A stretch of 38,610 bases of DNA from Eubacterium sp. (GCA_021769425.1 JAETSX010000032.1:1-38610); one strand, 5' to 3'; numbered from the stretch's first letter, positions 1 to 10,321 are shown. Notes: generated by a model not told the origin, from the sequence alone. Numbers and translations are program-made.

Positions 1-203
<203 letters not shown>

Positions 204-454
204 GTTCTTTCCGGCCAGTCCCTTCCTTAACCTCTCCATCCCCATGGATGGACTCTCTTAAGTCCGGTTTGTCTGGCTTACTGTTTTTAGGTTGCATCTT
301 TCAATGCCTGTTCTCTTAAATCTTCCGCCGACCTCCATCGCTTTCGGTCAGCTTCCCCGCTCTTTCAAGCGGAAACTCGTTTGAATCTTTCAAGGTTATT
401 CCACTGTTCAGTTGTCAAGGTCGTCTGTCATCTTTCTTGCGCGACAACTCCTAT

Positions 455-483
455 ATCTTATCACAGTCTCTCGCGTTTGTCAA
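455..483 (-). promoter_or_regulatory. rRNA operon promoter
   Basis: On the minus strand a perfect -35 TTGACA (478-483) and a -10 TAAGAT (455-460) are separated by exactly 17 nt. They lie about 250 nt upstream of the 16S start, as expected for an rrn promoter with a long leader. The leader (about 205-450) has no ORF I believe. A boxA-type antitermination site may be present but I could not fix it. Confidence 0.85.
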
Positions 484-715
484 TAACTTTTTTATATTTT
501 TTTGTAATTTTTTGTCTTTCAAAACTCTAATGGTTTCTGACAATGATTTACACTTTTCAATTGTTGCGTTCAGCAACGGATATTATGATACCACGATAAT
601 CCAATTGTGTCAACTATAATTTGGAAATTTTTTAAAATTATTTTTGGAGCAGTTTTTTCTTCCTTAATTATGGGACAGACTTCTTTCTTTACTACATAAA
701 AAAACTTGATCTGTA
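484..715. other. AT-rich intergenic spacer between rRNA and P-type ATPase promoters
   Basis: This is the divergent space between the minus-strand rRNA promoter and the plus-strand ATPase promoter. It is strongly AT-rich, which may act as an UP-element for the rRNA promoter. Short ORFs here are low complexity and lack ribosome binding sites. I see no gene. Confidence 0.5.
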
Positions 716-744
716 TTGACAAAAATCTTTTAATATGATTTAAT
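716..744 (+). promoter_or_regulatory. Promoter of the P-type ATPase gene
   Basis: TTGACA (716-721) is followed after 17 nt by TTTAAT (739-744). The ArsR-type operator begins right at the end of this -10 box, so a bound repressor would block initiation. The gene starts at 819 after an AGGAGG site (804-809). Confidence 0.7.
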
Positions 745-772
745 ATACATATGAACAATTATTCATGTATAT
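745..772. promoter_or_regulatory. ArsR/SmtB-family operator (candidate)
   Basis: The core TGAACAATTATTCA (752-765) sits in a longer imperfect dyad, ATA...TAT, centred between 758 and 759. This core is the classic binding sequence of metal-sensing ArsR/SmtB repressors such as SmtB, ZiaR and CzrA. Its position just downstream of the -10 suggests metal-derepressed expression of the ATPase. No ArsR-family gene is in the window, so the regulator would act from elsewhere. Confidence 0.7.
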
Positions 773-818
773 GTTGTTTTGAGTTGACCATAATAATCTA
801 TTCAGGAGGAATGTATGA

Positions 819-3164
819 ATGAAAGATAATGCAAACCACAATCATCACGAACATGGCGAACACTGCTCCTGCGGACACGAACACCACCACGAACATGACG
901 AACACTGCTCCTGCGGACACGGGCATCATCACGAACATGACGAACGCTGTTCCTGCGGGCATGAACACCATCATGAGGAGACTCATCCGCACCATTTGGA
1001 CGCCGATGCAGCCATCGGCATTAAGTTCACCTGTCTGGTGGACAATTTAGGCTGCGCCAATTGCGCAGCCAAGATGGAACGCCGTATCAATGAACTCCCC
1101 GAGATAAACGCCGCTGTTCTGACCTTTGCCACCAAACAGCTCCGGGTGGCTGTCAAACCGGAAGCGGCGGGGCAAGAGGAATCTCTTATCAAACAATTTC
1201 AAGAAATCTGCGCTTCCATTGAACCGGAAGTCGTGGTACGCAGGCAGCAGGCTTCTCAAAAAGGAAAAAAGGCTCTTCAGAATACAGAAACGGAGAAGTC
1301 CGGCAATCGCCGTTTTTCAGAACAGCAAATGGACCTTATCTCCATTATAGCAGGCGCTTTTCTTTTTGCTGCCGGAGAAATTCTGGAACACATTAACGCA
1401 GACCGTGCGCTTCTTCCCTCTATTATTTATGTGGTCTCCTACCTGATTCTCGGCGGACAGATTGTTTTGACGGCTCTCAAAAATTTGTGCAAAGGCCAGA
1501 TTTTTGATGAAAATTTTCTGATGAGCATCGCAACCATCGGCGCATTTGCCATTGGAAACTTCCCGGAAGCTGTGGGCGTTATGCTGTTTTACCGCATTGG
1601 CGAATATTTCGAAGAAGCGGCCGTTTCCCGCAGCCGTTCCCAAATTATGGAAGCTGTGGATCTGCGTCCGGAGGTGGTTACTCTCGTAACCGAAACCGGA
1701 ACAAAAGAGATTGCTGCGGAAGAAGCAAAACCAAAGGATATCCTGCTTGTCCGCCCCGGCGATCGGATTCCGTTAGACGGCACAGTGATTGATGGGGAAA
1801 GCCGCCTGGACACTTCCCCCATCACCGGGGAACCTGTTCCTGTCAAAGCCTCCGTGGGAGATGCCGTCACCTCAGGCTGCATCAATACCTCCGGCCAGCT
1901 GAAAATCCGTGTAGAACAGACATTGGAACATTCCATGGTAACCCGTATTCTGGATTCTGTGGAAAATGCCGCTGCAAGCAAGCCTAAAATTGATCGGTTC
2001 ATCACAAGATTTTCCAGGATATATACACCTTTTGTGGTAGCTGCCGCGCTTGCCACTGCCATTATCCCCTCTCTGATAACCGGAGATTGGAACCACTGGA
2101 TTTACACGGCGCTGACATTTCTGGTCATCAGCTGCCCCTGCGCGCTGGTATTAAGCGTACCCCTTGCGTTTTTTTCCGGAATCGGAGCCGGCTCTAAGAA
2201 AGGCATTCTATTCAAAGGCGGAGTTTCCATTGAGGCTTTGAACCACATTTCCACTGTTGTAATGGATAAAACCGGCACTATCACTAAGGGGAACTTTGCG
2301 GTGCAGAAAATCATACCATTTCAGAATTATACAGAAGAGGAAGCTCTTATGCTCTGTGCCAGCCTGGAACAACATTCCACTCATCCCATCGGAATCAGTA
2401 TTTCCACTGCCGCTCGAGAGAAAAACCTTGTTTTGGAAGAGGCTTCCTCGTTAAATGAAATTGCCGGCTATGGAATTCAGGCCGTTCTGTCTTCCGGCGA
2501 AACACTGGCCGGAAACCGGAAACTGATGGAAAAATTCCATGTTGACTTATCCGGATGCAGTCAGAACAATTACGGCACAGAAGTCTGGCTGGCCCAAAAT
2601 GGCCGTTTGGCAGGGTGCCTGCTGATTGCCGACACTGTAAAACCGGAGGCAGCCGAAGCCATCGGCCGTTTAAAGCAGCTTCATATCACAACTGCCATGC
2701 TGACCGGTGACAGGTTGGAAAGCGCCAAAGCTGTTGCCTCAGAAACCGGCATCGATCAGGTTCATGCCAAACTGCTGCCGGAGGATAAGTTGACAAAGCT
2801 TCAGGAAATACGCCGAAACAACGGCGCCGTCATGTTTGTGGGAGATGGAATCAACGACGCTCCTGTCCTCGCCGGTGCAGACGTGGGCGCAGCTATGGGA
2901 AGCGGCGCAGATGCCGCCATTGAAGCGGCAGATGTGGTATTTATGACTTCTAATATGCAGGCGGTTCCCACTTCCATTGCCATTGCAAAATCCACCAACC
3001 GGATTGCATGGCAGAATGTTATCTTTGCCCTGACTGTAAAAGCCCTTGTTATGATTCTGGGACTGACCGGTCATGCCTCCATGTGGATGGCAGTATTTGC
3101 AGACAGCGGCGTTGCTATGCTGTGTGTCCTGAATTCAATTCGGATCTTATATGCACGGCGGTAA
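819..3164 (+). CDS. Heavy-metal P1B-type ATPase (Zn/Cd/Pb exporter, CadA/ZntA-like) with His-rich N-terminus
   Basis: This is a membrane pump that uses ATP to move divalent soft metals across the cell membrane, probably exporting Zn, Cd or Pb. Residues 1-58 are a His/Cys-rich tail built of three 14-residue repeats with the pattern EHxE(H/R)CSCGHxHHH. An HMA metal-binding domain follows with the motif GCANC. Then come the DTSPITGE actuator motif, the CPx transport motif SCPC (near residue 438), the phosphorylation site DKTGT (near 483), TGD, and the hinge GDGIND (near 675). The length of 781 aa fits the family plus the extra tail. The ATG at 819 is supported by AGGAGG nine bases upstream and by an in-frame stop just before it. 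Control is probably by an ArsR-type repressor acting at 745-772. The exact metal cannot be read from the sequence. Confidence 0.95.
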   Translation: MKDNANHNHHEHGEHCSCGHEHHHEHDEHCSCGHGHHHEHDERCSCGHEHHHEETHPHHLDADAAIGIKFTCLVDNLGCANCAAKMERRINELPEINAAVLTFATKQLRVAVKPEAAGQEESLIKQFQEICASIEPEVVVRRQQASQKGKKALQNTETEKSGNRRFSEQQMDLISIIAGAFLFAAGEILEHINADRALLPSIIYVVSYLILGGQIVLTALKNLCKGQIFDENFLMSIATIGAFAIGNFPEAVGVMLFYRIGEYFEEAAVSRSRSQIMEAVDLRPEVVTLVTETGTKEIAAEEAKPKDILLVRPGDRIPLDGTVIDGESRLDTSPITGEPVPVKASVGDAVTSGCINTSGQLKIRVEQTLEHSMVTRILDSVENAAASKPKIDRFITRFSRIYTPFVVAAALATAIIPSLITGDWNHWIYTALTFLVISCPCALVLSVPLAFFSGIGAGSKKGILFKGGVSIEALNHISTVVMDKTGTITKGNFAVQKIIPFQNYTEEEALMLCASLEQHSTHPIGISISTAAREKNLVLEEASSLNEIAGYGIQAVLSSGETLAGNRKLMEKFHVDLSGCSQNNYGTEVWLAQNGRLAGCLLIADTVKPEAAEAIGRLKQLHITTAMLTGDRLESAKAVASETGIDQVHAKLLPEDKLTKLQEIRRNNGAVMFVGDGINDAPVLAGADVGAAMGSGADAAIEAADVVFMTSNMQAVPTSIAIAKSTNRIAWQNVIFALTVKALVMILGLTGHASMWMAVFADSGVAMLCVLNSIRILYARR

Positions 3165-3220
3165 TGCCAAAGCCCTGCACAGATGCTGGTAATACTCTGT
3201 AGAATTGTATTTGATTCAAA

Positions 3221-3280
3221 AAAGTTCAGGAGTTGTTGGACATCCCTTTATCTTCCAACAACTCCTGAACTTTTTCTTTC
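3221..3280. terminator. Bidirectional intrinsic terminator between ATPase and radA
   Basis: A perfect 20-bp stem (3221-3240 with 3254-3273) with a 13-nt loop is flanked by a T run on the right and an A run on the left. It can therefore stop the plus-strand ATPase transcript and the minus-strand radA transcript, which converge here. Confidence 0.92.
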
Positions 3281-3314
3281 ACATAATCTATCCATCGGCA
3301 TTCCGGACATTCTT

Positions 3315-4685
3315 TTACATAATCTGTCCGATGGCTTCCCGGATATTTCCCACTCCTACGATCTTAACGCCTTTGGCGTCTGTCAGACCAGGAATGGAAA
3401 CCTTCGGCAGAATACACGTTTCAAATCCAAGCTTCCCGGCCTCTGTTACCCGCTGCTGTGCCATACTGACTGCCCGGACTTCGCCGCTTAATCCCACTTC
3501 CCCGAAACAGATGGTCTTCTCATCCACCGCAATATCCCGGAAACTGGAGGCCAAAGCCATGACAATTCCTAAGTCTATGGCCGGTTCGTTCATTCTGATC
3601 CCGCCTGCGATATTGACATAAGCGTCACAGGCTGACAGAGACAAACCTGCCCGCTTTTCTAACACTGCCATCAGAAGATTGACGCGGTTCAGATCTGCTC
3701 CTGCCGCCGTTCTTCTGGGTATTCCGAAATTACTGCGGCACACCAGCGCCTGAATCTCTGCCAATATGGGCCGAGTGCCTTCCATGGTACAGGCAACTAC
3801 AGAACCGGAAGCGCCCTTAGGCTTTCCGTTCAGCATAAACTCTGAAGGGTTCATCACTTCCGCAAGCCCCTCTTCCCGCATCTCGAAAACGCCGATTTCA
3901 TTGGTAGAGCCGAAACGGTTTTTCACACCCCGCAGCACCCGGTAAGATGCATGGCGATCCCCTTCAAAATAAAGCACAGTATCCACCATATGTTCTAATA
4001 CTCTGGGGCCCGCCACCACTCCTTCTTTGGTCACATGGCCTACAATAAAAATCGTAATTCCCGTTCCCTTGGCAATCTTAAGAAGACGCCCGGTGGTCTC
4101 CCGCACCTGTGAGACGCTTCCCGGCGCGCTCCCTACTTCATCGCTGTACATGGTCTGAATGGAATCAATGACAACAACCCGGGGCTTCTGCCGTTCCACC
4201 ACCTGTTCAATCCGCTCCATTCCTGTTTCGCAAAACAACTGCAGGCCATCGGAAAACTGCCCGATCCTTTGAGCCCGCATTTTGATCTGCTGCAGAGATT
4301 CTTCGCCGGAAATATACAATACTTCCATTTTCTCTGCCAGGTTCCGGCATACCTGCAGCAGCAGCGTGGATTTCCCGATACCAGGATCACCCCCTACCAA
4401 AACCAAAGAACCGGGAACAATTCCGCCTCCCAGCACCCGATCAAGTTCTGTAAATCCTGTTTCCATCCGTTCCTTGGACTGCATATCAATTTCAGAAATT
4501 TTAGAGGGCTTTAACTCCTGGTTTCCTCCGGAAACGGGCTTTATCTTTCCTGCCGCTTTTTTCTCTAAGGCTTCTTCCACAAAGGTATTCCATTCCCGGC
4601 AGCCCGGGCACTGGCCCATCCATTTGGAGGATTCATATCCGCAGGACTGGCAGAAATATACTGTAACTTTCTTTCCTTTTGCCAT
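3315..4685 (-). CDS. radA: DNA repair protein RadA (Sms)
   Basis: RadA is a RecA-like DnaB-type ATPase that drives branch migration of recombination intermediates. The 456-aa protein has the family's three parts: an N-terminal four-Cys zinc finger (CQSCGYESSKWMGQCPGC, residues 11-28), a RecA core with Walker A GDPGIGKST, the RadA signature KNRFGS, and a C-terminal Lon-protease-like domain without protease function. It lies 19 nt after the small conserved gene on the same strand, so it is probably the last gene of the clpC unit. The ribosome binding site before ATG 4685 is weak, which suggests coupling to the upstream gene. Confidence 0.97.
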   Translation of the reverse strand: MAKGKKVTVYFCQSCGYESSKWMGQCPGCREWNTFVEEALEKKAAGKIKPVSGGNQELKPSKISEIDMQSKERMETGFTELDRVLGGGIVPGSLVLVGGDPGIGKSTLLLQVCRNLAEKMEVLYISGEESLQQIKMRAQRIGQFSDGLQLFCETGMERIEQVVERQKPRVVVIDSIQTMYSDEVGSAPGSVSQVRETTGRLLKIAKGTGITIFIVGHVTKEGVVAGPRVLEHMVDTVLYFEGDRHASYRVLRGVKNRFGSTNEIGVFEMREEGLAEVMNPSEFMLNGKPKGASGSVVACTMEGTRPILAEIQALVCRSNFGIPRRTAAGADLNRVNLLMAVLEKRAGLSLSACDAYVNIAGGIRMNEPAIDLGIVMALASSFRDIAVDEKTICFGEVGLSGEVRAVSMAQQRVTEAGKLGFETCILPKVSIPGLTDAKGVKIVGVGNIREAIGQIM

Positions 4686-4704
4686 ACATATTCTATCAGC
4701 TTAT

Positions 4705-5118
4705 CTAGGCTTTTGTAATCTGAACAGAAACCGGCGCGTTTTCACTCAATTCCACACTGAGACTTAACTTTCCTCCCAGATTGGTCTTCATATTTCCGGC
4801 ATTCACTCCGCCTACCATCACCTGATACTCTGCCTGTTCCTCCAGTTCCAGGGTAATCTGCGCATCCTCCGGCCCTTCTACCTGAAACTCAATGCCGCTG
4901 TCTGTTACATGAAGCCCGCTTACGGCAGTTCCAGGCACAGATTCGTACACAAACATCCCATTCCGTTCCAGCTTGGTTATCTCCTTAAAGGTCTTTACCT
5001 TATATAAATCACCGCCAAATTCATAATTGTCTAATTTGGACTTTGCGGCCAGCTTGTAATTCCCAAAACTTAAAGTCTCATTGTTCTCCGTACGAATCAA
5101 TTCCTCTACTACAGCCAT
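4705..5118 (-). CDS. Conserved Lachnospiraceae protein of unknown function (137 aa)
   Basis: I do not recognise a defined domain. The product is acidic and predicted mostly beta, with no signal peptide or membrane segment. It ends in a repeated beta-rich stretch (about residues 70-135). The start at 5118 has an AGGAGG site 7-8 nt upstream. It sits between clpC and radA, 86 nt after clpC and 19 nt before radA, all on the same strand. Relatives in this bacterial family are sometimes labelled endosialidase, but nothing visible here supports a sialidase activity and I would not carry that name over. Confidence 0.8.
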   Translation of the reverse strand: MAVVEELIRTENNETLSFGNYKLAAKSKLDNYEFGGDLYKVKTFKEITKLERNGMFVYESVPGTAVSGLHVTDSGIEFQVEGPEDAQITLELEEQAEYQVMVGGVNAGNMKTNLGGKLSLSVELSENAPVSVQITKA

Positions 5119-5204
5119 TCTTTTATCCTCCTGTTGAAATTTTGTCCGTATTTCCAGTATTAATTATATAATAAATCCTGCTGTTTTGCCAGTAATATTT
5201 CCCT

Positions 5205-7661
5205 TTATTTTTCTTTTTTTACGGTAAAAGCAATCTCTTTTTTATGCATGGCTGCCTCCACAAAATCTCCCTGCTTGATGCGGCCGGAAAGAATTTCTTC
5301 TGCCAGACCGTCTTCAATCTTATTCTGAATCATCCTGCGCAGGGGACGTGCGCCGTACTTTGGTTCGTATGCAGTGTCCACAATATACCCTTTGACATTT
5401 CCGGTTATACGAAGCTCAATTCCCATCTGCTTTTTGCAGCGGTCCACTAAGGATTTCGCCATCAGCGTCACAATCTTTTTCATGTCTTCTTTTGTCAGAG
5501 CATGGAAAACGATTGTCTCATCAATACGGTTTAAAAATTCCGGCTTGAAGATTCTTCTTACCTCTTCCATCACACTGTCTTTCATCCGATCGTAATTGTG
5601 CTTTGCATCCTCCACGGAAGCAAAGCCCAGGGCCTTCGGTTCAATGATGGACTGAGCGCCTGCATTGGAGGTCATGATAATAATGGTATTTTTAAAATCT
5701 ATTTTCCTGCCCTGGGCATCTGTAATATGCCCGTCATCCAGCACCTGCAGCAAAATATTAAATACATCCGGATGAGCTTTCTCTATCTCGTCAAACAGAA
5801 TCACAGAATAAGGATTTCTCCTTACCTTCTCGCTTAGCTGCCCTCCTTCGTCGTATCCCACATACCCGGGAGGCGAACCAATCATCTTTGAAACACTGTG
5901 TTTTTCCATATATTCAGACATATCCACCCGTATCATGGACTCTTCCGTGCCGAACACAGCCTCTGCCAGAGCCTTGGATATTTCTGTTTTTCCTACGCCG
6001 GTAGGCCCCAGAAACAGAAACGATCCAATGGGACGGTTGGGATCTTTCAGTCCCACTCTGCCTCTTCGTACGGCTTTTGCCACCGCTGACACCGCTTCCT
6101 CCTGGCCAATGACACGTTTATGAAGAACCGACTCTAACTTCCGCAGTTTGGCGGATTCTTCTTCCGCAAGTTTCTTAACCGGAATCTTCGTCCATTGAGC
6201 CACTACCTCTGCGATTTCATTTTCCCCAACTTCCGCTTTTCTGCGCTTCATGGATTTTCTGGCTTTTTTCTGAATTTTCTCATACTCCGCCTGCAGAGCT
6301 TCTTTTTCCTTCCGCAGCTCTGAGGCCGTTTTGATTTCCATTTTCTGGATGGCCTCTTCCATCTCATCGGTTACACGGTTGATTTCAATCCGGATATCCT
6401 GTAAATTTGTGGAAGTTTTCACTCCCTCTAAGCGCACCTTCGCCGCCGCCTCATCCATCAGATCAATGGCCTTATCCGGCAGAAAACGATCGGAAATATA
6501 CCGGTCCGAAAGCCTGGCTGCCGCTTCTAATCCCTCATCGGTAATCACTACCTGATGATGCTTTTCATAAAATCTGCGGAGTCCCTTTAAAATCTCTACT
6601 GTGTCCTCCACCGAAGGCTCTTCCACCATGACCGGCTGAAATCTCCGCTCCAGCGCCGCATCTCTTTCAATGTATTTCCGGTATTCTTCTACGGTAGTGG
6701 CTCCGATCATCTGAATCTCGCCTCTGGCAAGATAGGGTTTCAGAATATTAGAGGCATCCATTGCGCCCTCTGCGCCGCCTGCTCCGATCATTGTATGAAG
6801 TTCATCCATAAACAGTAAAATATTTCCCGCTCCGATCACTTCCCGTATCACTTTCTTGATACGCTCTTCAAATTCTCCCCGATACTTGGAACCGGCAATC
6901 ATACTGGAAAGATCCAGCGTAATCACCCGTTTCCCTGCTACGGATTCCGGAACCAGACCTAAGGAAATCTGCTGTGCAAGTCCTTCTGCAATGGCGGTTT
7001 TTCCCACTCCCGGCTCCCCAATCAGACAGGGATTGTTCTTTCCCCGCCTGCTTAAAATCTGAATCACGCGGCGGATCTCCTCTTCCCGGCCAATCACCGG
7101 ATCCAGTTTTCCCTCCAGAGCAAGCCTCGTCAAATCCCTGGAATACTGATCCAGCACCGGCGTCGCCTCCAGATTCCGCTTCCTTCCTCTGGCTGATTTC
7201 AGCTCCTCTCTCGAATAACTGCCCTCTTCTCCCATGGCTACCAGCAAATCGATATACAATTTCTGCAGATTTACGCTCATGGTGTTTAAGAGCCGCACTG
7301 CCGCAGACTCGTTCTCTTTCATAATGGCAAGCAAAAGGTGTTCGGTGCCAATCTCATCACTGTTGAAATGTTCTGCTTCTTTTTCCGCTGTTTCCAGAAC
7401 TTTCTGTGTTCTGGGGGAATATCCGTCTGCATCCAGCAGAACCGTCCCCTCTCCCGGGGAAATCAGTTCCTCAATCAATTCCAGCAGCTTTTTTTCCTCC
7501 AGATGATTTTCTGTCAGAACCCTGGCCGCCACTCCGCTTCTCTCCTGCAGCAATCCTGCCAGAATATGTTCTGTGCCTACGTAATTGTGCTGAAGCTTTC
7601 TGGACAGCTTTGCAGCCAGTTCCAGAACCTTTCCCGCCTGGGGCGTATATTTTTTATGCAT
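5205..7661 (-). CDS. clpC: ATP-dependent Clp protease ATP-binding subunit ClpC
   Basis: ClpC is an AAA+ unfoldase that feeds substrates to the ClpP peptidase for protein quality control. The 818-aa protein shows two Clp-N repeats (residues 1-145), the first AAA+ module with Walker A GEPGVGKT (215-222), a coiled middle domain of ClpC length (about 400-480), and a second AAA+ module with Walker A GPTGVGKT. It also carries an LGF tripeptide (in EPKALGFAS) in the loop that docks ClpP. The start has a GGAGG site. It lies 12 nt after a GntR-type regulator. Most Firmicutes have ctsR-mcsA-mcsB-clpC; none of ctsR, mcsA or mcsB is present here, and I saw no CtsR box. Confidence 0.97.
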   Translation of the reverse strand: MHKKYTPQAGKVLELAAKLSRKLQHNYVGTEHILAGLLQERSGVAARVLTENHLEEKKLLELIEELISPGEGTVLLDADGYSPRTQKVLETAEKEAEHFNSDEIGTEHLLLAIMKENESAAVRLLNTMSVNLQKLYIDLLVAMGEEGSYSREELKSARGRKRNLEATPVLDQYSRDLTRLALEGKLDPVIGREEEIRRVIQILSRRGKNNPCLIGEPGVGKTAIAEGLAQQISLGLVPESVAGKRVITLDLSSMIAGSKYRGEFEERIKKVIREVIGAGNILLFMDELHTMIGAGGAEGAMDASNILKPYLARGEIQMIGATTVEEYRKYIERDAALERRFQPVMVEEPSVEDTVEILKGLRRFYEKHHQVVITDEGLEAAARLSDRYISDRFLPDKAIDLMDEAAAKVRLEGVKTSTNLQDIRIEINRVTDEMEEAIQKMEIKTASELRKEKEALQAEYEKIQKKARKSMKRRKAEVGENEIAEVVAQWTKIPVKKLAEEESAKLRKLESVLHKRVIGQEEAVSAVAKAVRRGRVGLKDPNRPIGSFLFLGPTGVGKTEISKALAEAVFGTEESMIRVDMSEYMEKHSVSKMIGSPPGYVGYDEGGQLSEKVRRNPYSVILFDEIEKAHPDVFNILLQVLDDGHITDAQGRKIDFKNTIIIMTSNAGAQSIIEPKALGFASVEDAKHNYDRMKDSVMEEVRRIFKPEFLNRIDETIVFHALTKEDMKKIVTLMAKSLVDRCKKQMGIELRITGNVKGYIVDTAYEPKYGARPLRRMIQNKIEDGLAEEILSGRIKQGDFVEAAMHKKEIAFTVKKEK

Positions 7662-7673
7662 TAGTTCCTCCTG

Positions 7674-8045
7674 TCACGATTCATATTCATCAAATATTTC
7701 ATCTATTAACTGATGTATCTCTTCTCTGGATATATTTTTGCAGACTGCTTTCGCCAGTATTACCTGAAAAGACTCTCTCATCTCTGAAATCGCCTGGCTC
7801 TTATCTTCTTCCAGAAAAATAACGGCTCCGTTTCTGCGGTCTAAGCGGATAAATCCTTCCTGCCGCAATACATGATATGCTTTATTTACAGTATGCATGT
7901 TAATTCCGATACTTTCCGCAAGCTGGCGCACCGAAGGAAGGGACTCCCCTTCCTGGTACTGATTGGTGGCAATTCCCAACACAATTTGATTGCGAAGCTG
8001 CATATAAATTGCCTCATCACTGTTAAAATCAATTTCTATATACAT
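7674..8045 (-). CDS. GntR-family transcriptional regulator, short YtrA type
   Basis: This 123-aa protein has a GntR-type winged helix-turn-helix in residues 10-78, including the signature LPSVRQLAESIGINMHTVNKAY, and then only a short helical tail. That layout is the YtrA subfamily, whose members usually sit first in operons for ABC transporters or stress genes and repress their own operon. Here it is directly upstream of clpC (12 nt gap) and 22 nt after the cohesin-like gene. It is therefore a candidate regulator of this clpC unit. The start is supported by AGGTGA upstream of ATG 8045. Confidence 0.9.
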   Translation of the reverse strand: MYIEIDFNSDEAIYMQLRNQIVLGIATNQYQEGESLPSVRQLAESIGINMHTVNKAYHVLRQEGFIRLDRRNGAVIFLEEDKSQAISEMRESFQVILAKAVCKNISREEIHQLIDEIFDEYES

Positions 8046-8067
8046 ATGTCACCTGTCATCCTGATTC

Positions 8068-10224
8068 CTACAAATCTTCCAGATCTATCACCTCAAAATC
8101 ATCTTTCACTTCTGGTGTTTTCGGAGCAGTAAAAGAAGCGGACTTTCTGGGCGCCGCATGGGGCGTCGGCGCCGTCGGCTTTTTGCGCATGGCCGGAACC
8201 GGCGATGATTCCGGTGTCTTAGGCATAACTGACGCTTTCGCCATGGATTGCGCTGCAGGCGCTTTCCCCACGGATTGCGCTGCAGGCGCTTCCGGCATTC
8301 TCGGGGGAGCCGGCGCTTTGGGCGCTTTTGCCATTTCAGGCATTTTAGGCAGATCCGGTATCTTAGGCATGACCGGCATCTCTGATTTTCTCTGAGAGCC
8401 GGAAATGCCGGACTGTTCTGATATCTTTTGTGAACCGGAAGCCGCCGGATATTCCGATTTTTTCCGGGAAATAGAATCAGCCAGTGTATCCGGCTTTTTT
8501 CTGGTTTCCTGTTTTGAGAAAGGCATCGGCCTGGTTTCCTGGCTCACCTTCGTTCTTTTCTTAGGCTTGGGAACGTCTTCCAAAAGATCGTCCTCATCTC
8601 CGTCATAGTCCTCCTGTCTGCCCCGCAGAATCAAATTGACAATCACCACAAGCAGCACGGCAATGACAAATACCATAATTGCCGTTGTTTTCCTGGAACT
8701 GGATTTCTTCTCATTCAACTGTTCTTCCAAATCTTTATATGCATTCTGCAGACTCTGCATTTCCACACTGCTGTCTGTCTCTCCTCCCTCCTGTGGCGTT
8801 TCCTGCACGGCTCCGGTCTGGACATACCGCTGGAAAAATCCTTCCGATGCATCATATTGATACCAACCCATATTGCCAAAGCTGCTGACGCCATATACCA
8901 AAGAAAACTCTGCTCCGGCTGCCGGACTTGCCGCTGTTTCCTCCGGATTCGCGGCTTCTCCTTCCGGATTTGCGGCTTCTCCTTCCGGACTTGCGGTTTC
9001 CCCTTCCGGCGCCGCTGCCGGTGCAGCTTCTCCTTTTACAAATACCGGAACGTTTTCAAAACCTTCCACCGAAGCTGTTGTACGGGTATACTCCGCAGAA
9101 AGCCCCGGTTCTGCCGGAGGATCCAGTAAAATTACATATTTTTCTCCAATTGCCACTTTTCGGAACTGATAAATGCTTCCGCTGGCTTCGTCAAAAACTG
9201 CAAGGGTATTCTTCACTTCTGTACTGGGCGTGGTAAGATAAACCAGCTTCAATGCCCCTTTGTCAAACTGCAGTCCTTCTACCTGCTTTCCCTGACAGGT
9301 AACCGTTGTTTTCGTAAAATCCTGGGGCACTGCATCTTCCGGAATTGCCTCTGCCAAATTAAAAGGATGCCCGTTAACGGTAATTCCCTGGGGATTTTCC
9401 TGGGACGTTGTGTCATCCTGGGTTTCCTGAGGTGTCTGTGGGGCTGCCGCGCCTTCTCCGCCTCTGGTCACCACTATCTTATAGGTGGCAGCGCTTCCGT
9501 TTTCTGCCTTCACCACAATGCTGATGGTATTCTGGCCCGGCTGCAGATTCTCGGCACCGGTGATAGATTCCACTTTTGCTTTTTCATTGGAAGGCGTGGC
9601 GTTTACTGTAACGCTTGTAACGTCTTCCGCTACCGTTGCTGTATAATTTGTCTCAGAATACTGAAAAGCCGGAGACAAAGCGCCCGGAGAAATAGACAGG
9701 GACGCAAGGCTGTTGTCTTCTGATTTATTGGCATTATCCGCTCCGTTATTAGTATCTCCATTATCGGATGCGTTATTTCCTGTGCCGGTTCCTTCATTTA
9801 TTGTAAGCTTGGTACCGCCTGCCGTAAGTTCTCCGTACTCTGCCGTGCCGTCACTGACGCTTACGCCGTTGGAACCGCTGACTGTCACAGAGGCAACTCC
9901 CGCCGCCGTTGCTTTCAACGTAATGGAAACATTATTTCCGGTGACTCCTACATAACCTTCACTGCCTCCTGTATAATCTGCCTCGCTGCAGCTTACAAAT
10001 GAAAATTTCCCGCTGTCGTAATTGAATCCCATCTTGGCAATGGCCGCTTCTCCGTTTGGGCCTGACGCCCAGGCAGTTACAGTTACGGTTTCTCCCACAT
10101 TTACCGTGGAAGAAGATACCGAAATGGTCACTGTCCCGCTTGCATGCGCCGTCATTGGCACAAACAGACCAAACAGCAACAGGAATGATAGTAAAATGCC
10201 TGTAATCCGTTTTGTTCTTTTCAT
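8068..10224 (-). CDS. Secreted/membrane protein with cohesin-like and cadherin-like domains and a Pro-rich cytoplasmic tail
   Basis: The start is placed at ATG 10224, not at the longer ORF start, because a signal peptide follows directly (residues 1-28, ending AHA) and AAGGTG lies 8 nt upstream. In order: a cohesin/BACON-like beta domain (31-142); an Asn/Asp/Gly-rich linker (144-171); a cadherin-like beta-sandwich (173-254, PF12733 type, ending TYKIVVTR); a third beta region; short Glu-Pro repeats (GEAANPE); one transmembrane helix (about 508-529); and a 190-residue tail rich in Pro, Lys, Ala and Met with MPK(I/M)P-like repeats. The layout suggests a cell-surface binding or adhesion protein whose tail faces the cytoplasm. 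A specific ligand cannot be named. It is the first gene of the unit leading to gntR and clpC and has its own strong promoter. Confidence 0.88.
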   Translation of the reverse strand: MKRTKRITGILLSFLLLFGLFVPMTAHASGTVTISVSSSTVNVGETVTVTAWASGPNGEAAIAKMGFNYDSGKFSFVSCSEADYTGGSEGYVGVTGNNVSITLKATAAGVASVTVSGSNGVSVSDGTAEYGELTAGGTKLTINEGTGTGNNASDNGDTNNGADNANKSEDNSLASLSISPGALSPAFQYSETNYTATVAEDVTSVTVNATPSNEKAKVESITGAENLQPGQNTISIVVKAENGSAATYKIVVTRGGEGAAAPQTPQETQDDTTSQENPQGITVNGHPFNLAEAIPEDAVPQDFTKTTVTCQGKQVEGLQFDKGALKLVYLTTPSTEVKNTLAVFDEASGSIYQFRKVAIGEKYVILLDPPAEPGLSAEYTRTTASVEGFENVPVFVKGEAAPAAAPEGETASPEGEAANPEGEAANPEETAASPAAGAEFSLVYGVSSFGNMGWYQYDASEGFFQRYVQTGAVQETPQEGGETDSSVEMQSLQNAYKDLEEQLNEKKSSSRKTTAIMVFVIAVLLVVIVNLILRGRQEDYDGDEDDLLEDVPKPKKRTKVSQETRPMPFSKQETRKKPDTLADSISRKKSEYPAASGSQKISEQSGISGSQRKSEMPVMPKIPDLPKMPEMAKAPKAPAPPRMPEAPAAQSVGKAPAAQSMAKASVMPKTPESSPVPAMRKKPTAPTPHAAPRKSASFTAPKTPEVKDDFEVIDLEDL

Positions 10225-10321
10225 ATTCCACACCTTTCTTCTGTTCAAAAATCTGTCATGGTTCCTTCTATATTTTAACTTATTCTGCTTCTTATGACAT
10301 ACTTCCCCATGATTAAGTACC

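Noticed and set aside
4705-5118. Endosialidase function for the 137-aa protein
   Set aside because: No sialidase or tail-spike motif is visible and the length is far too short for a known endosialidase.
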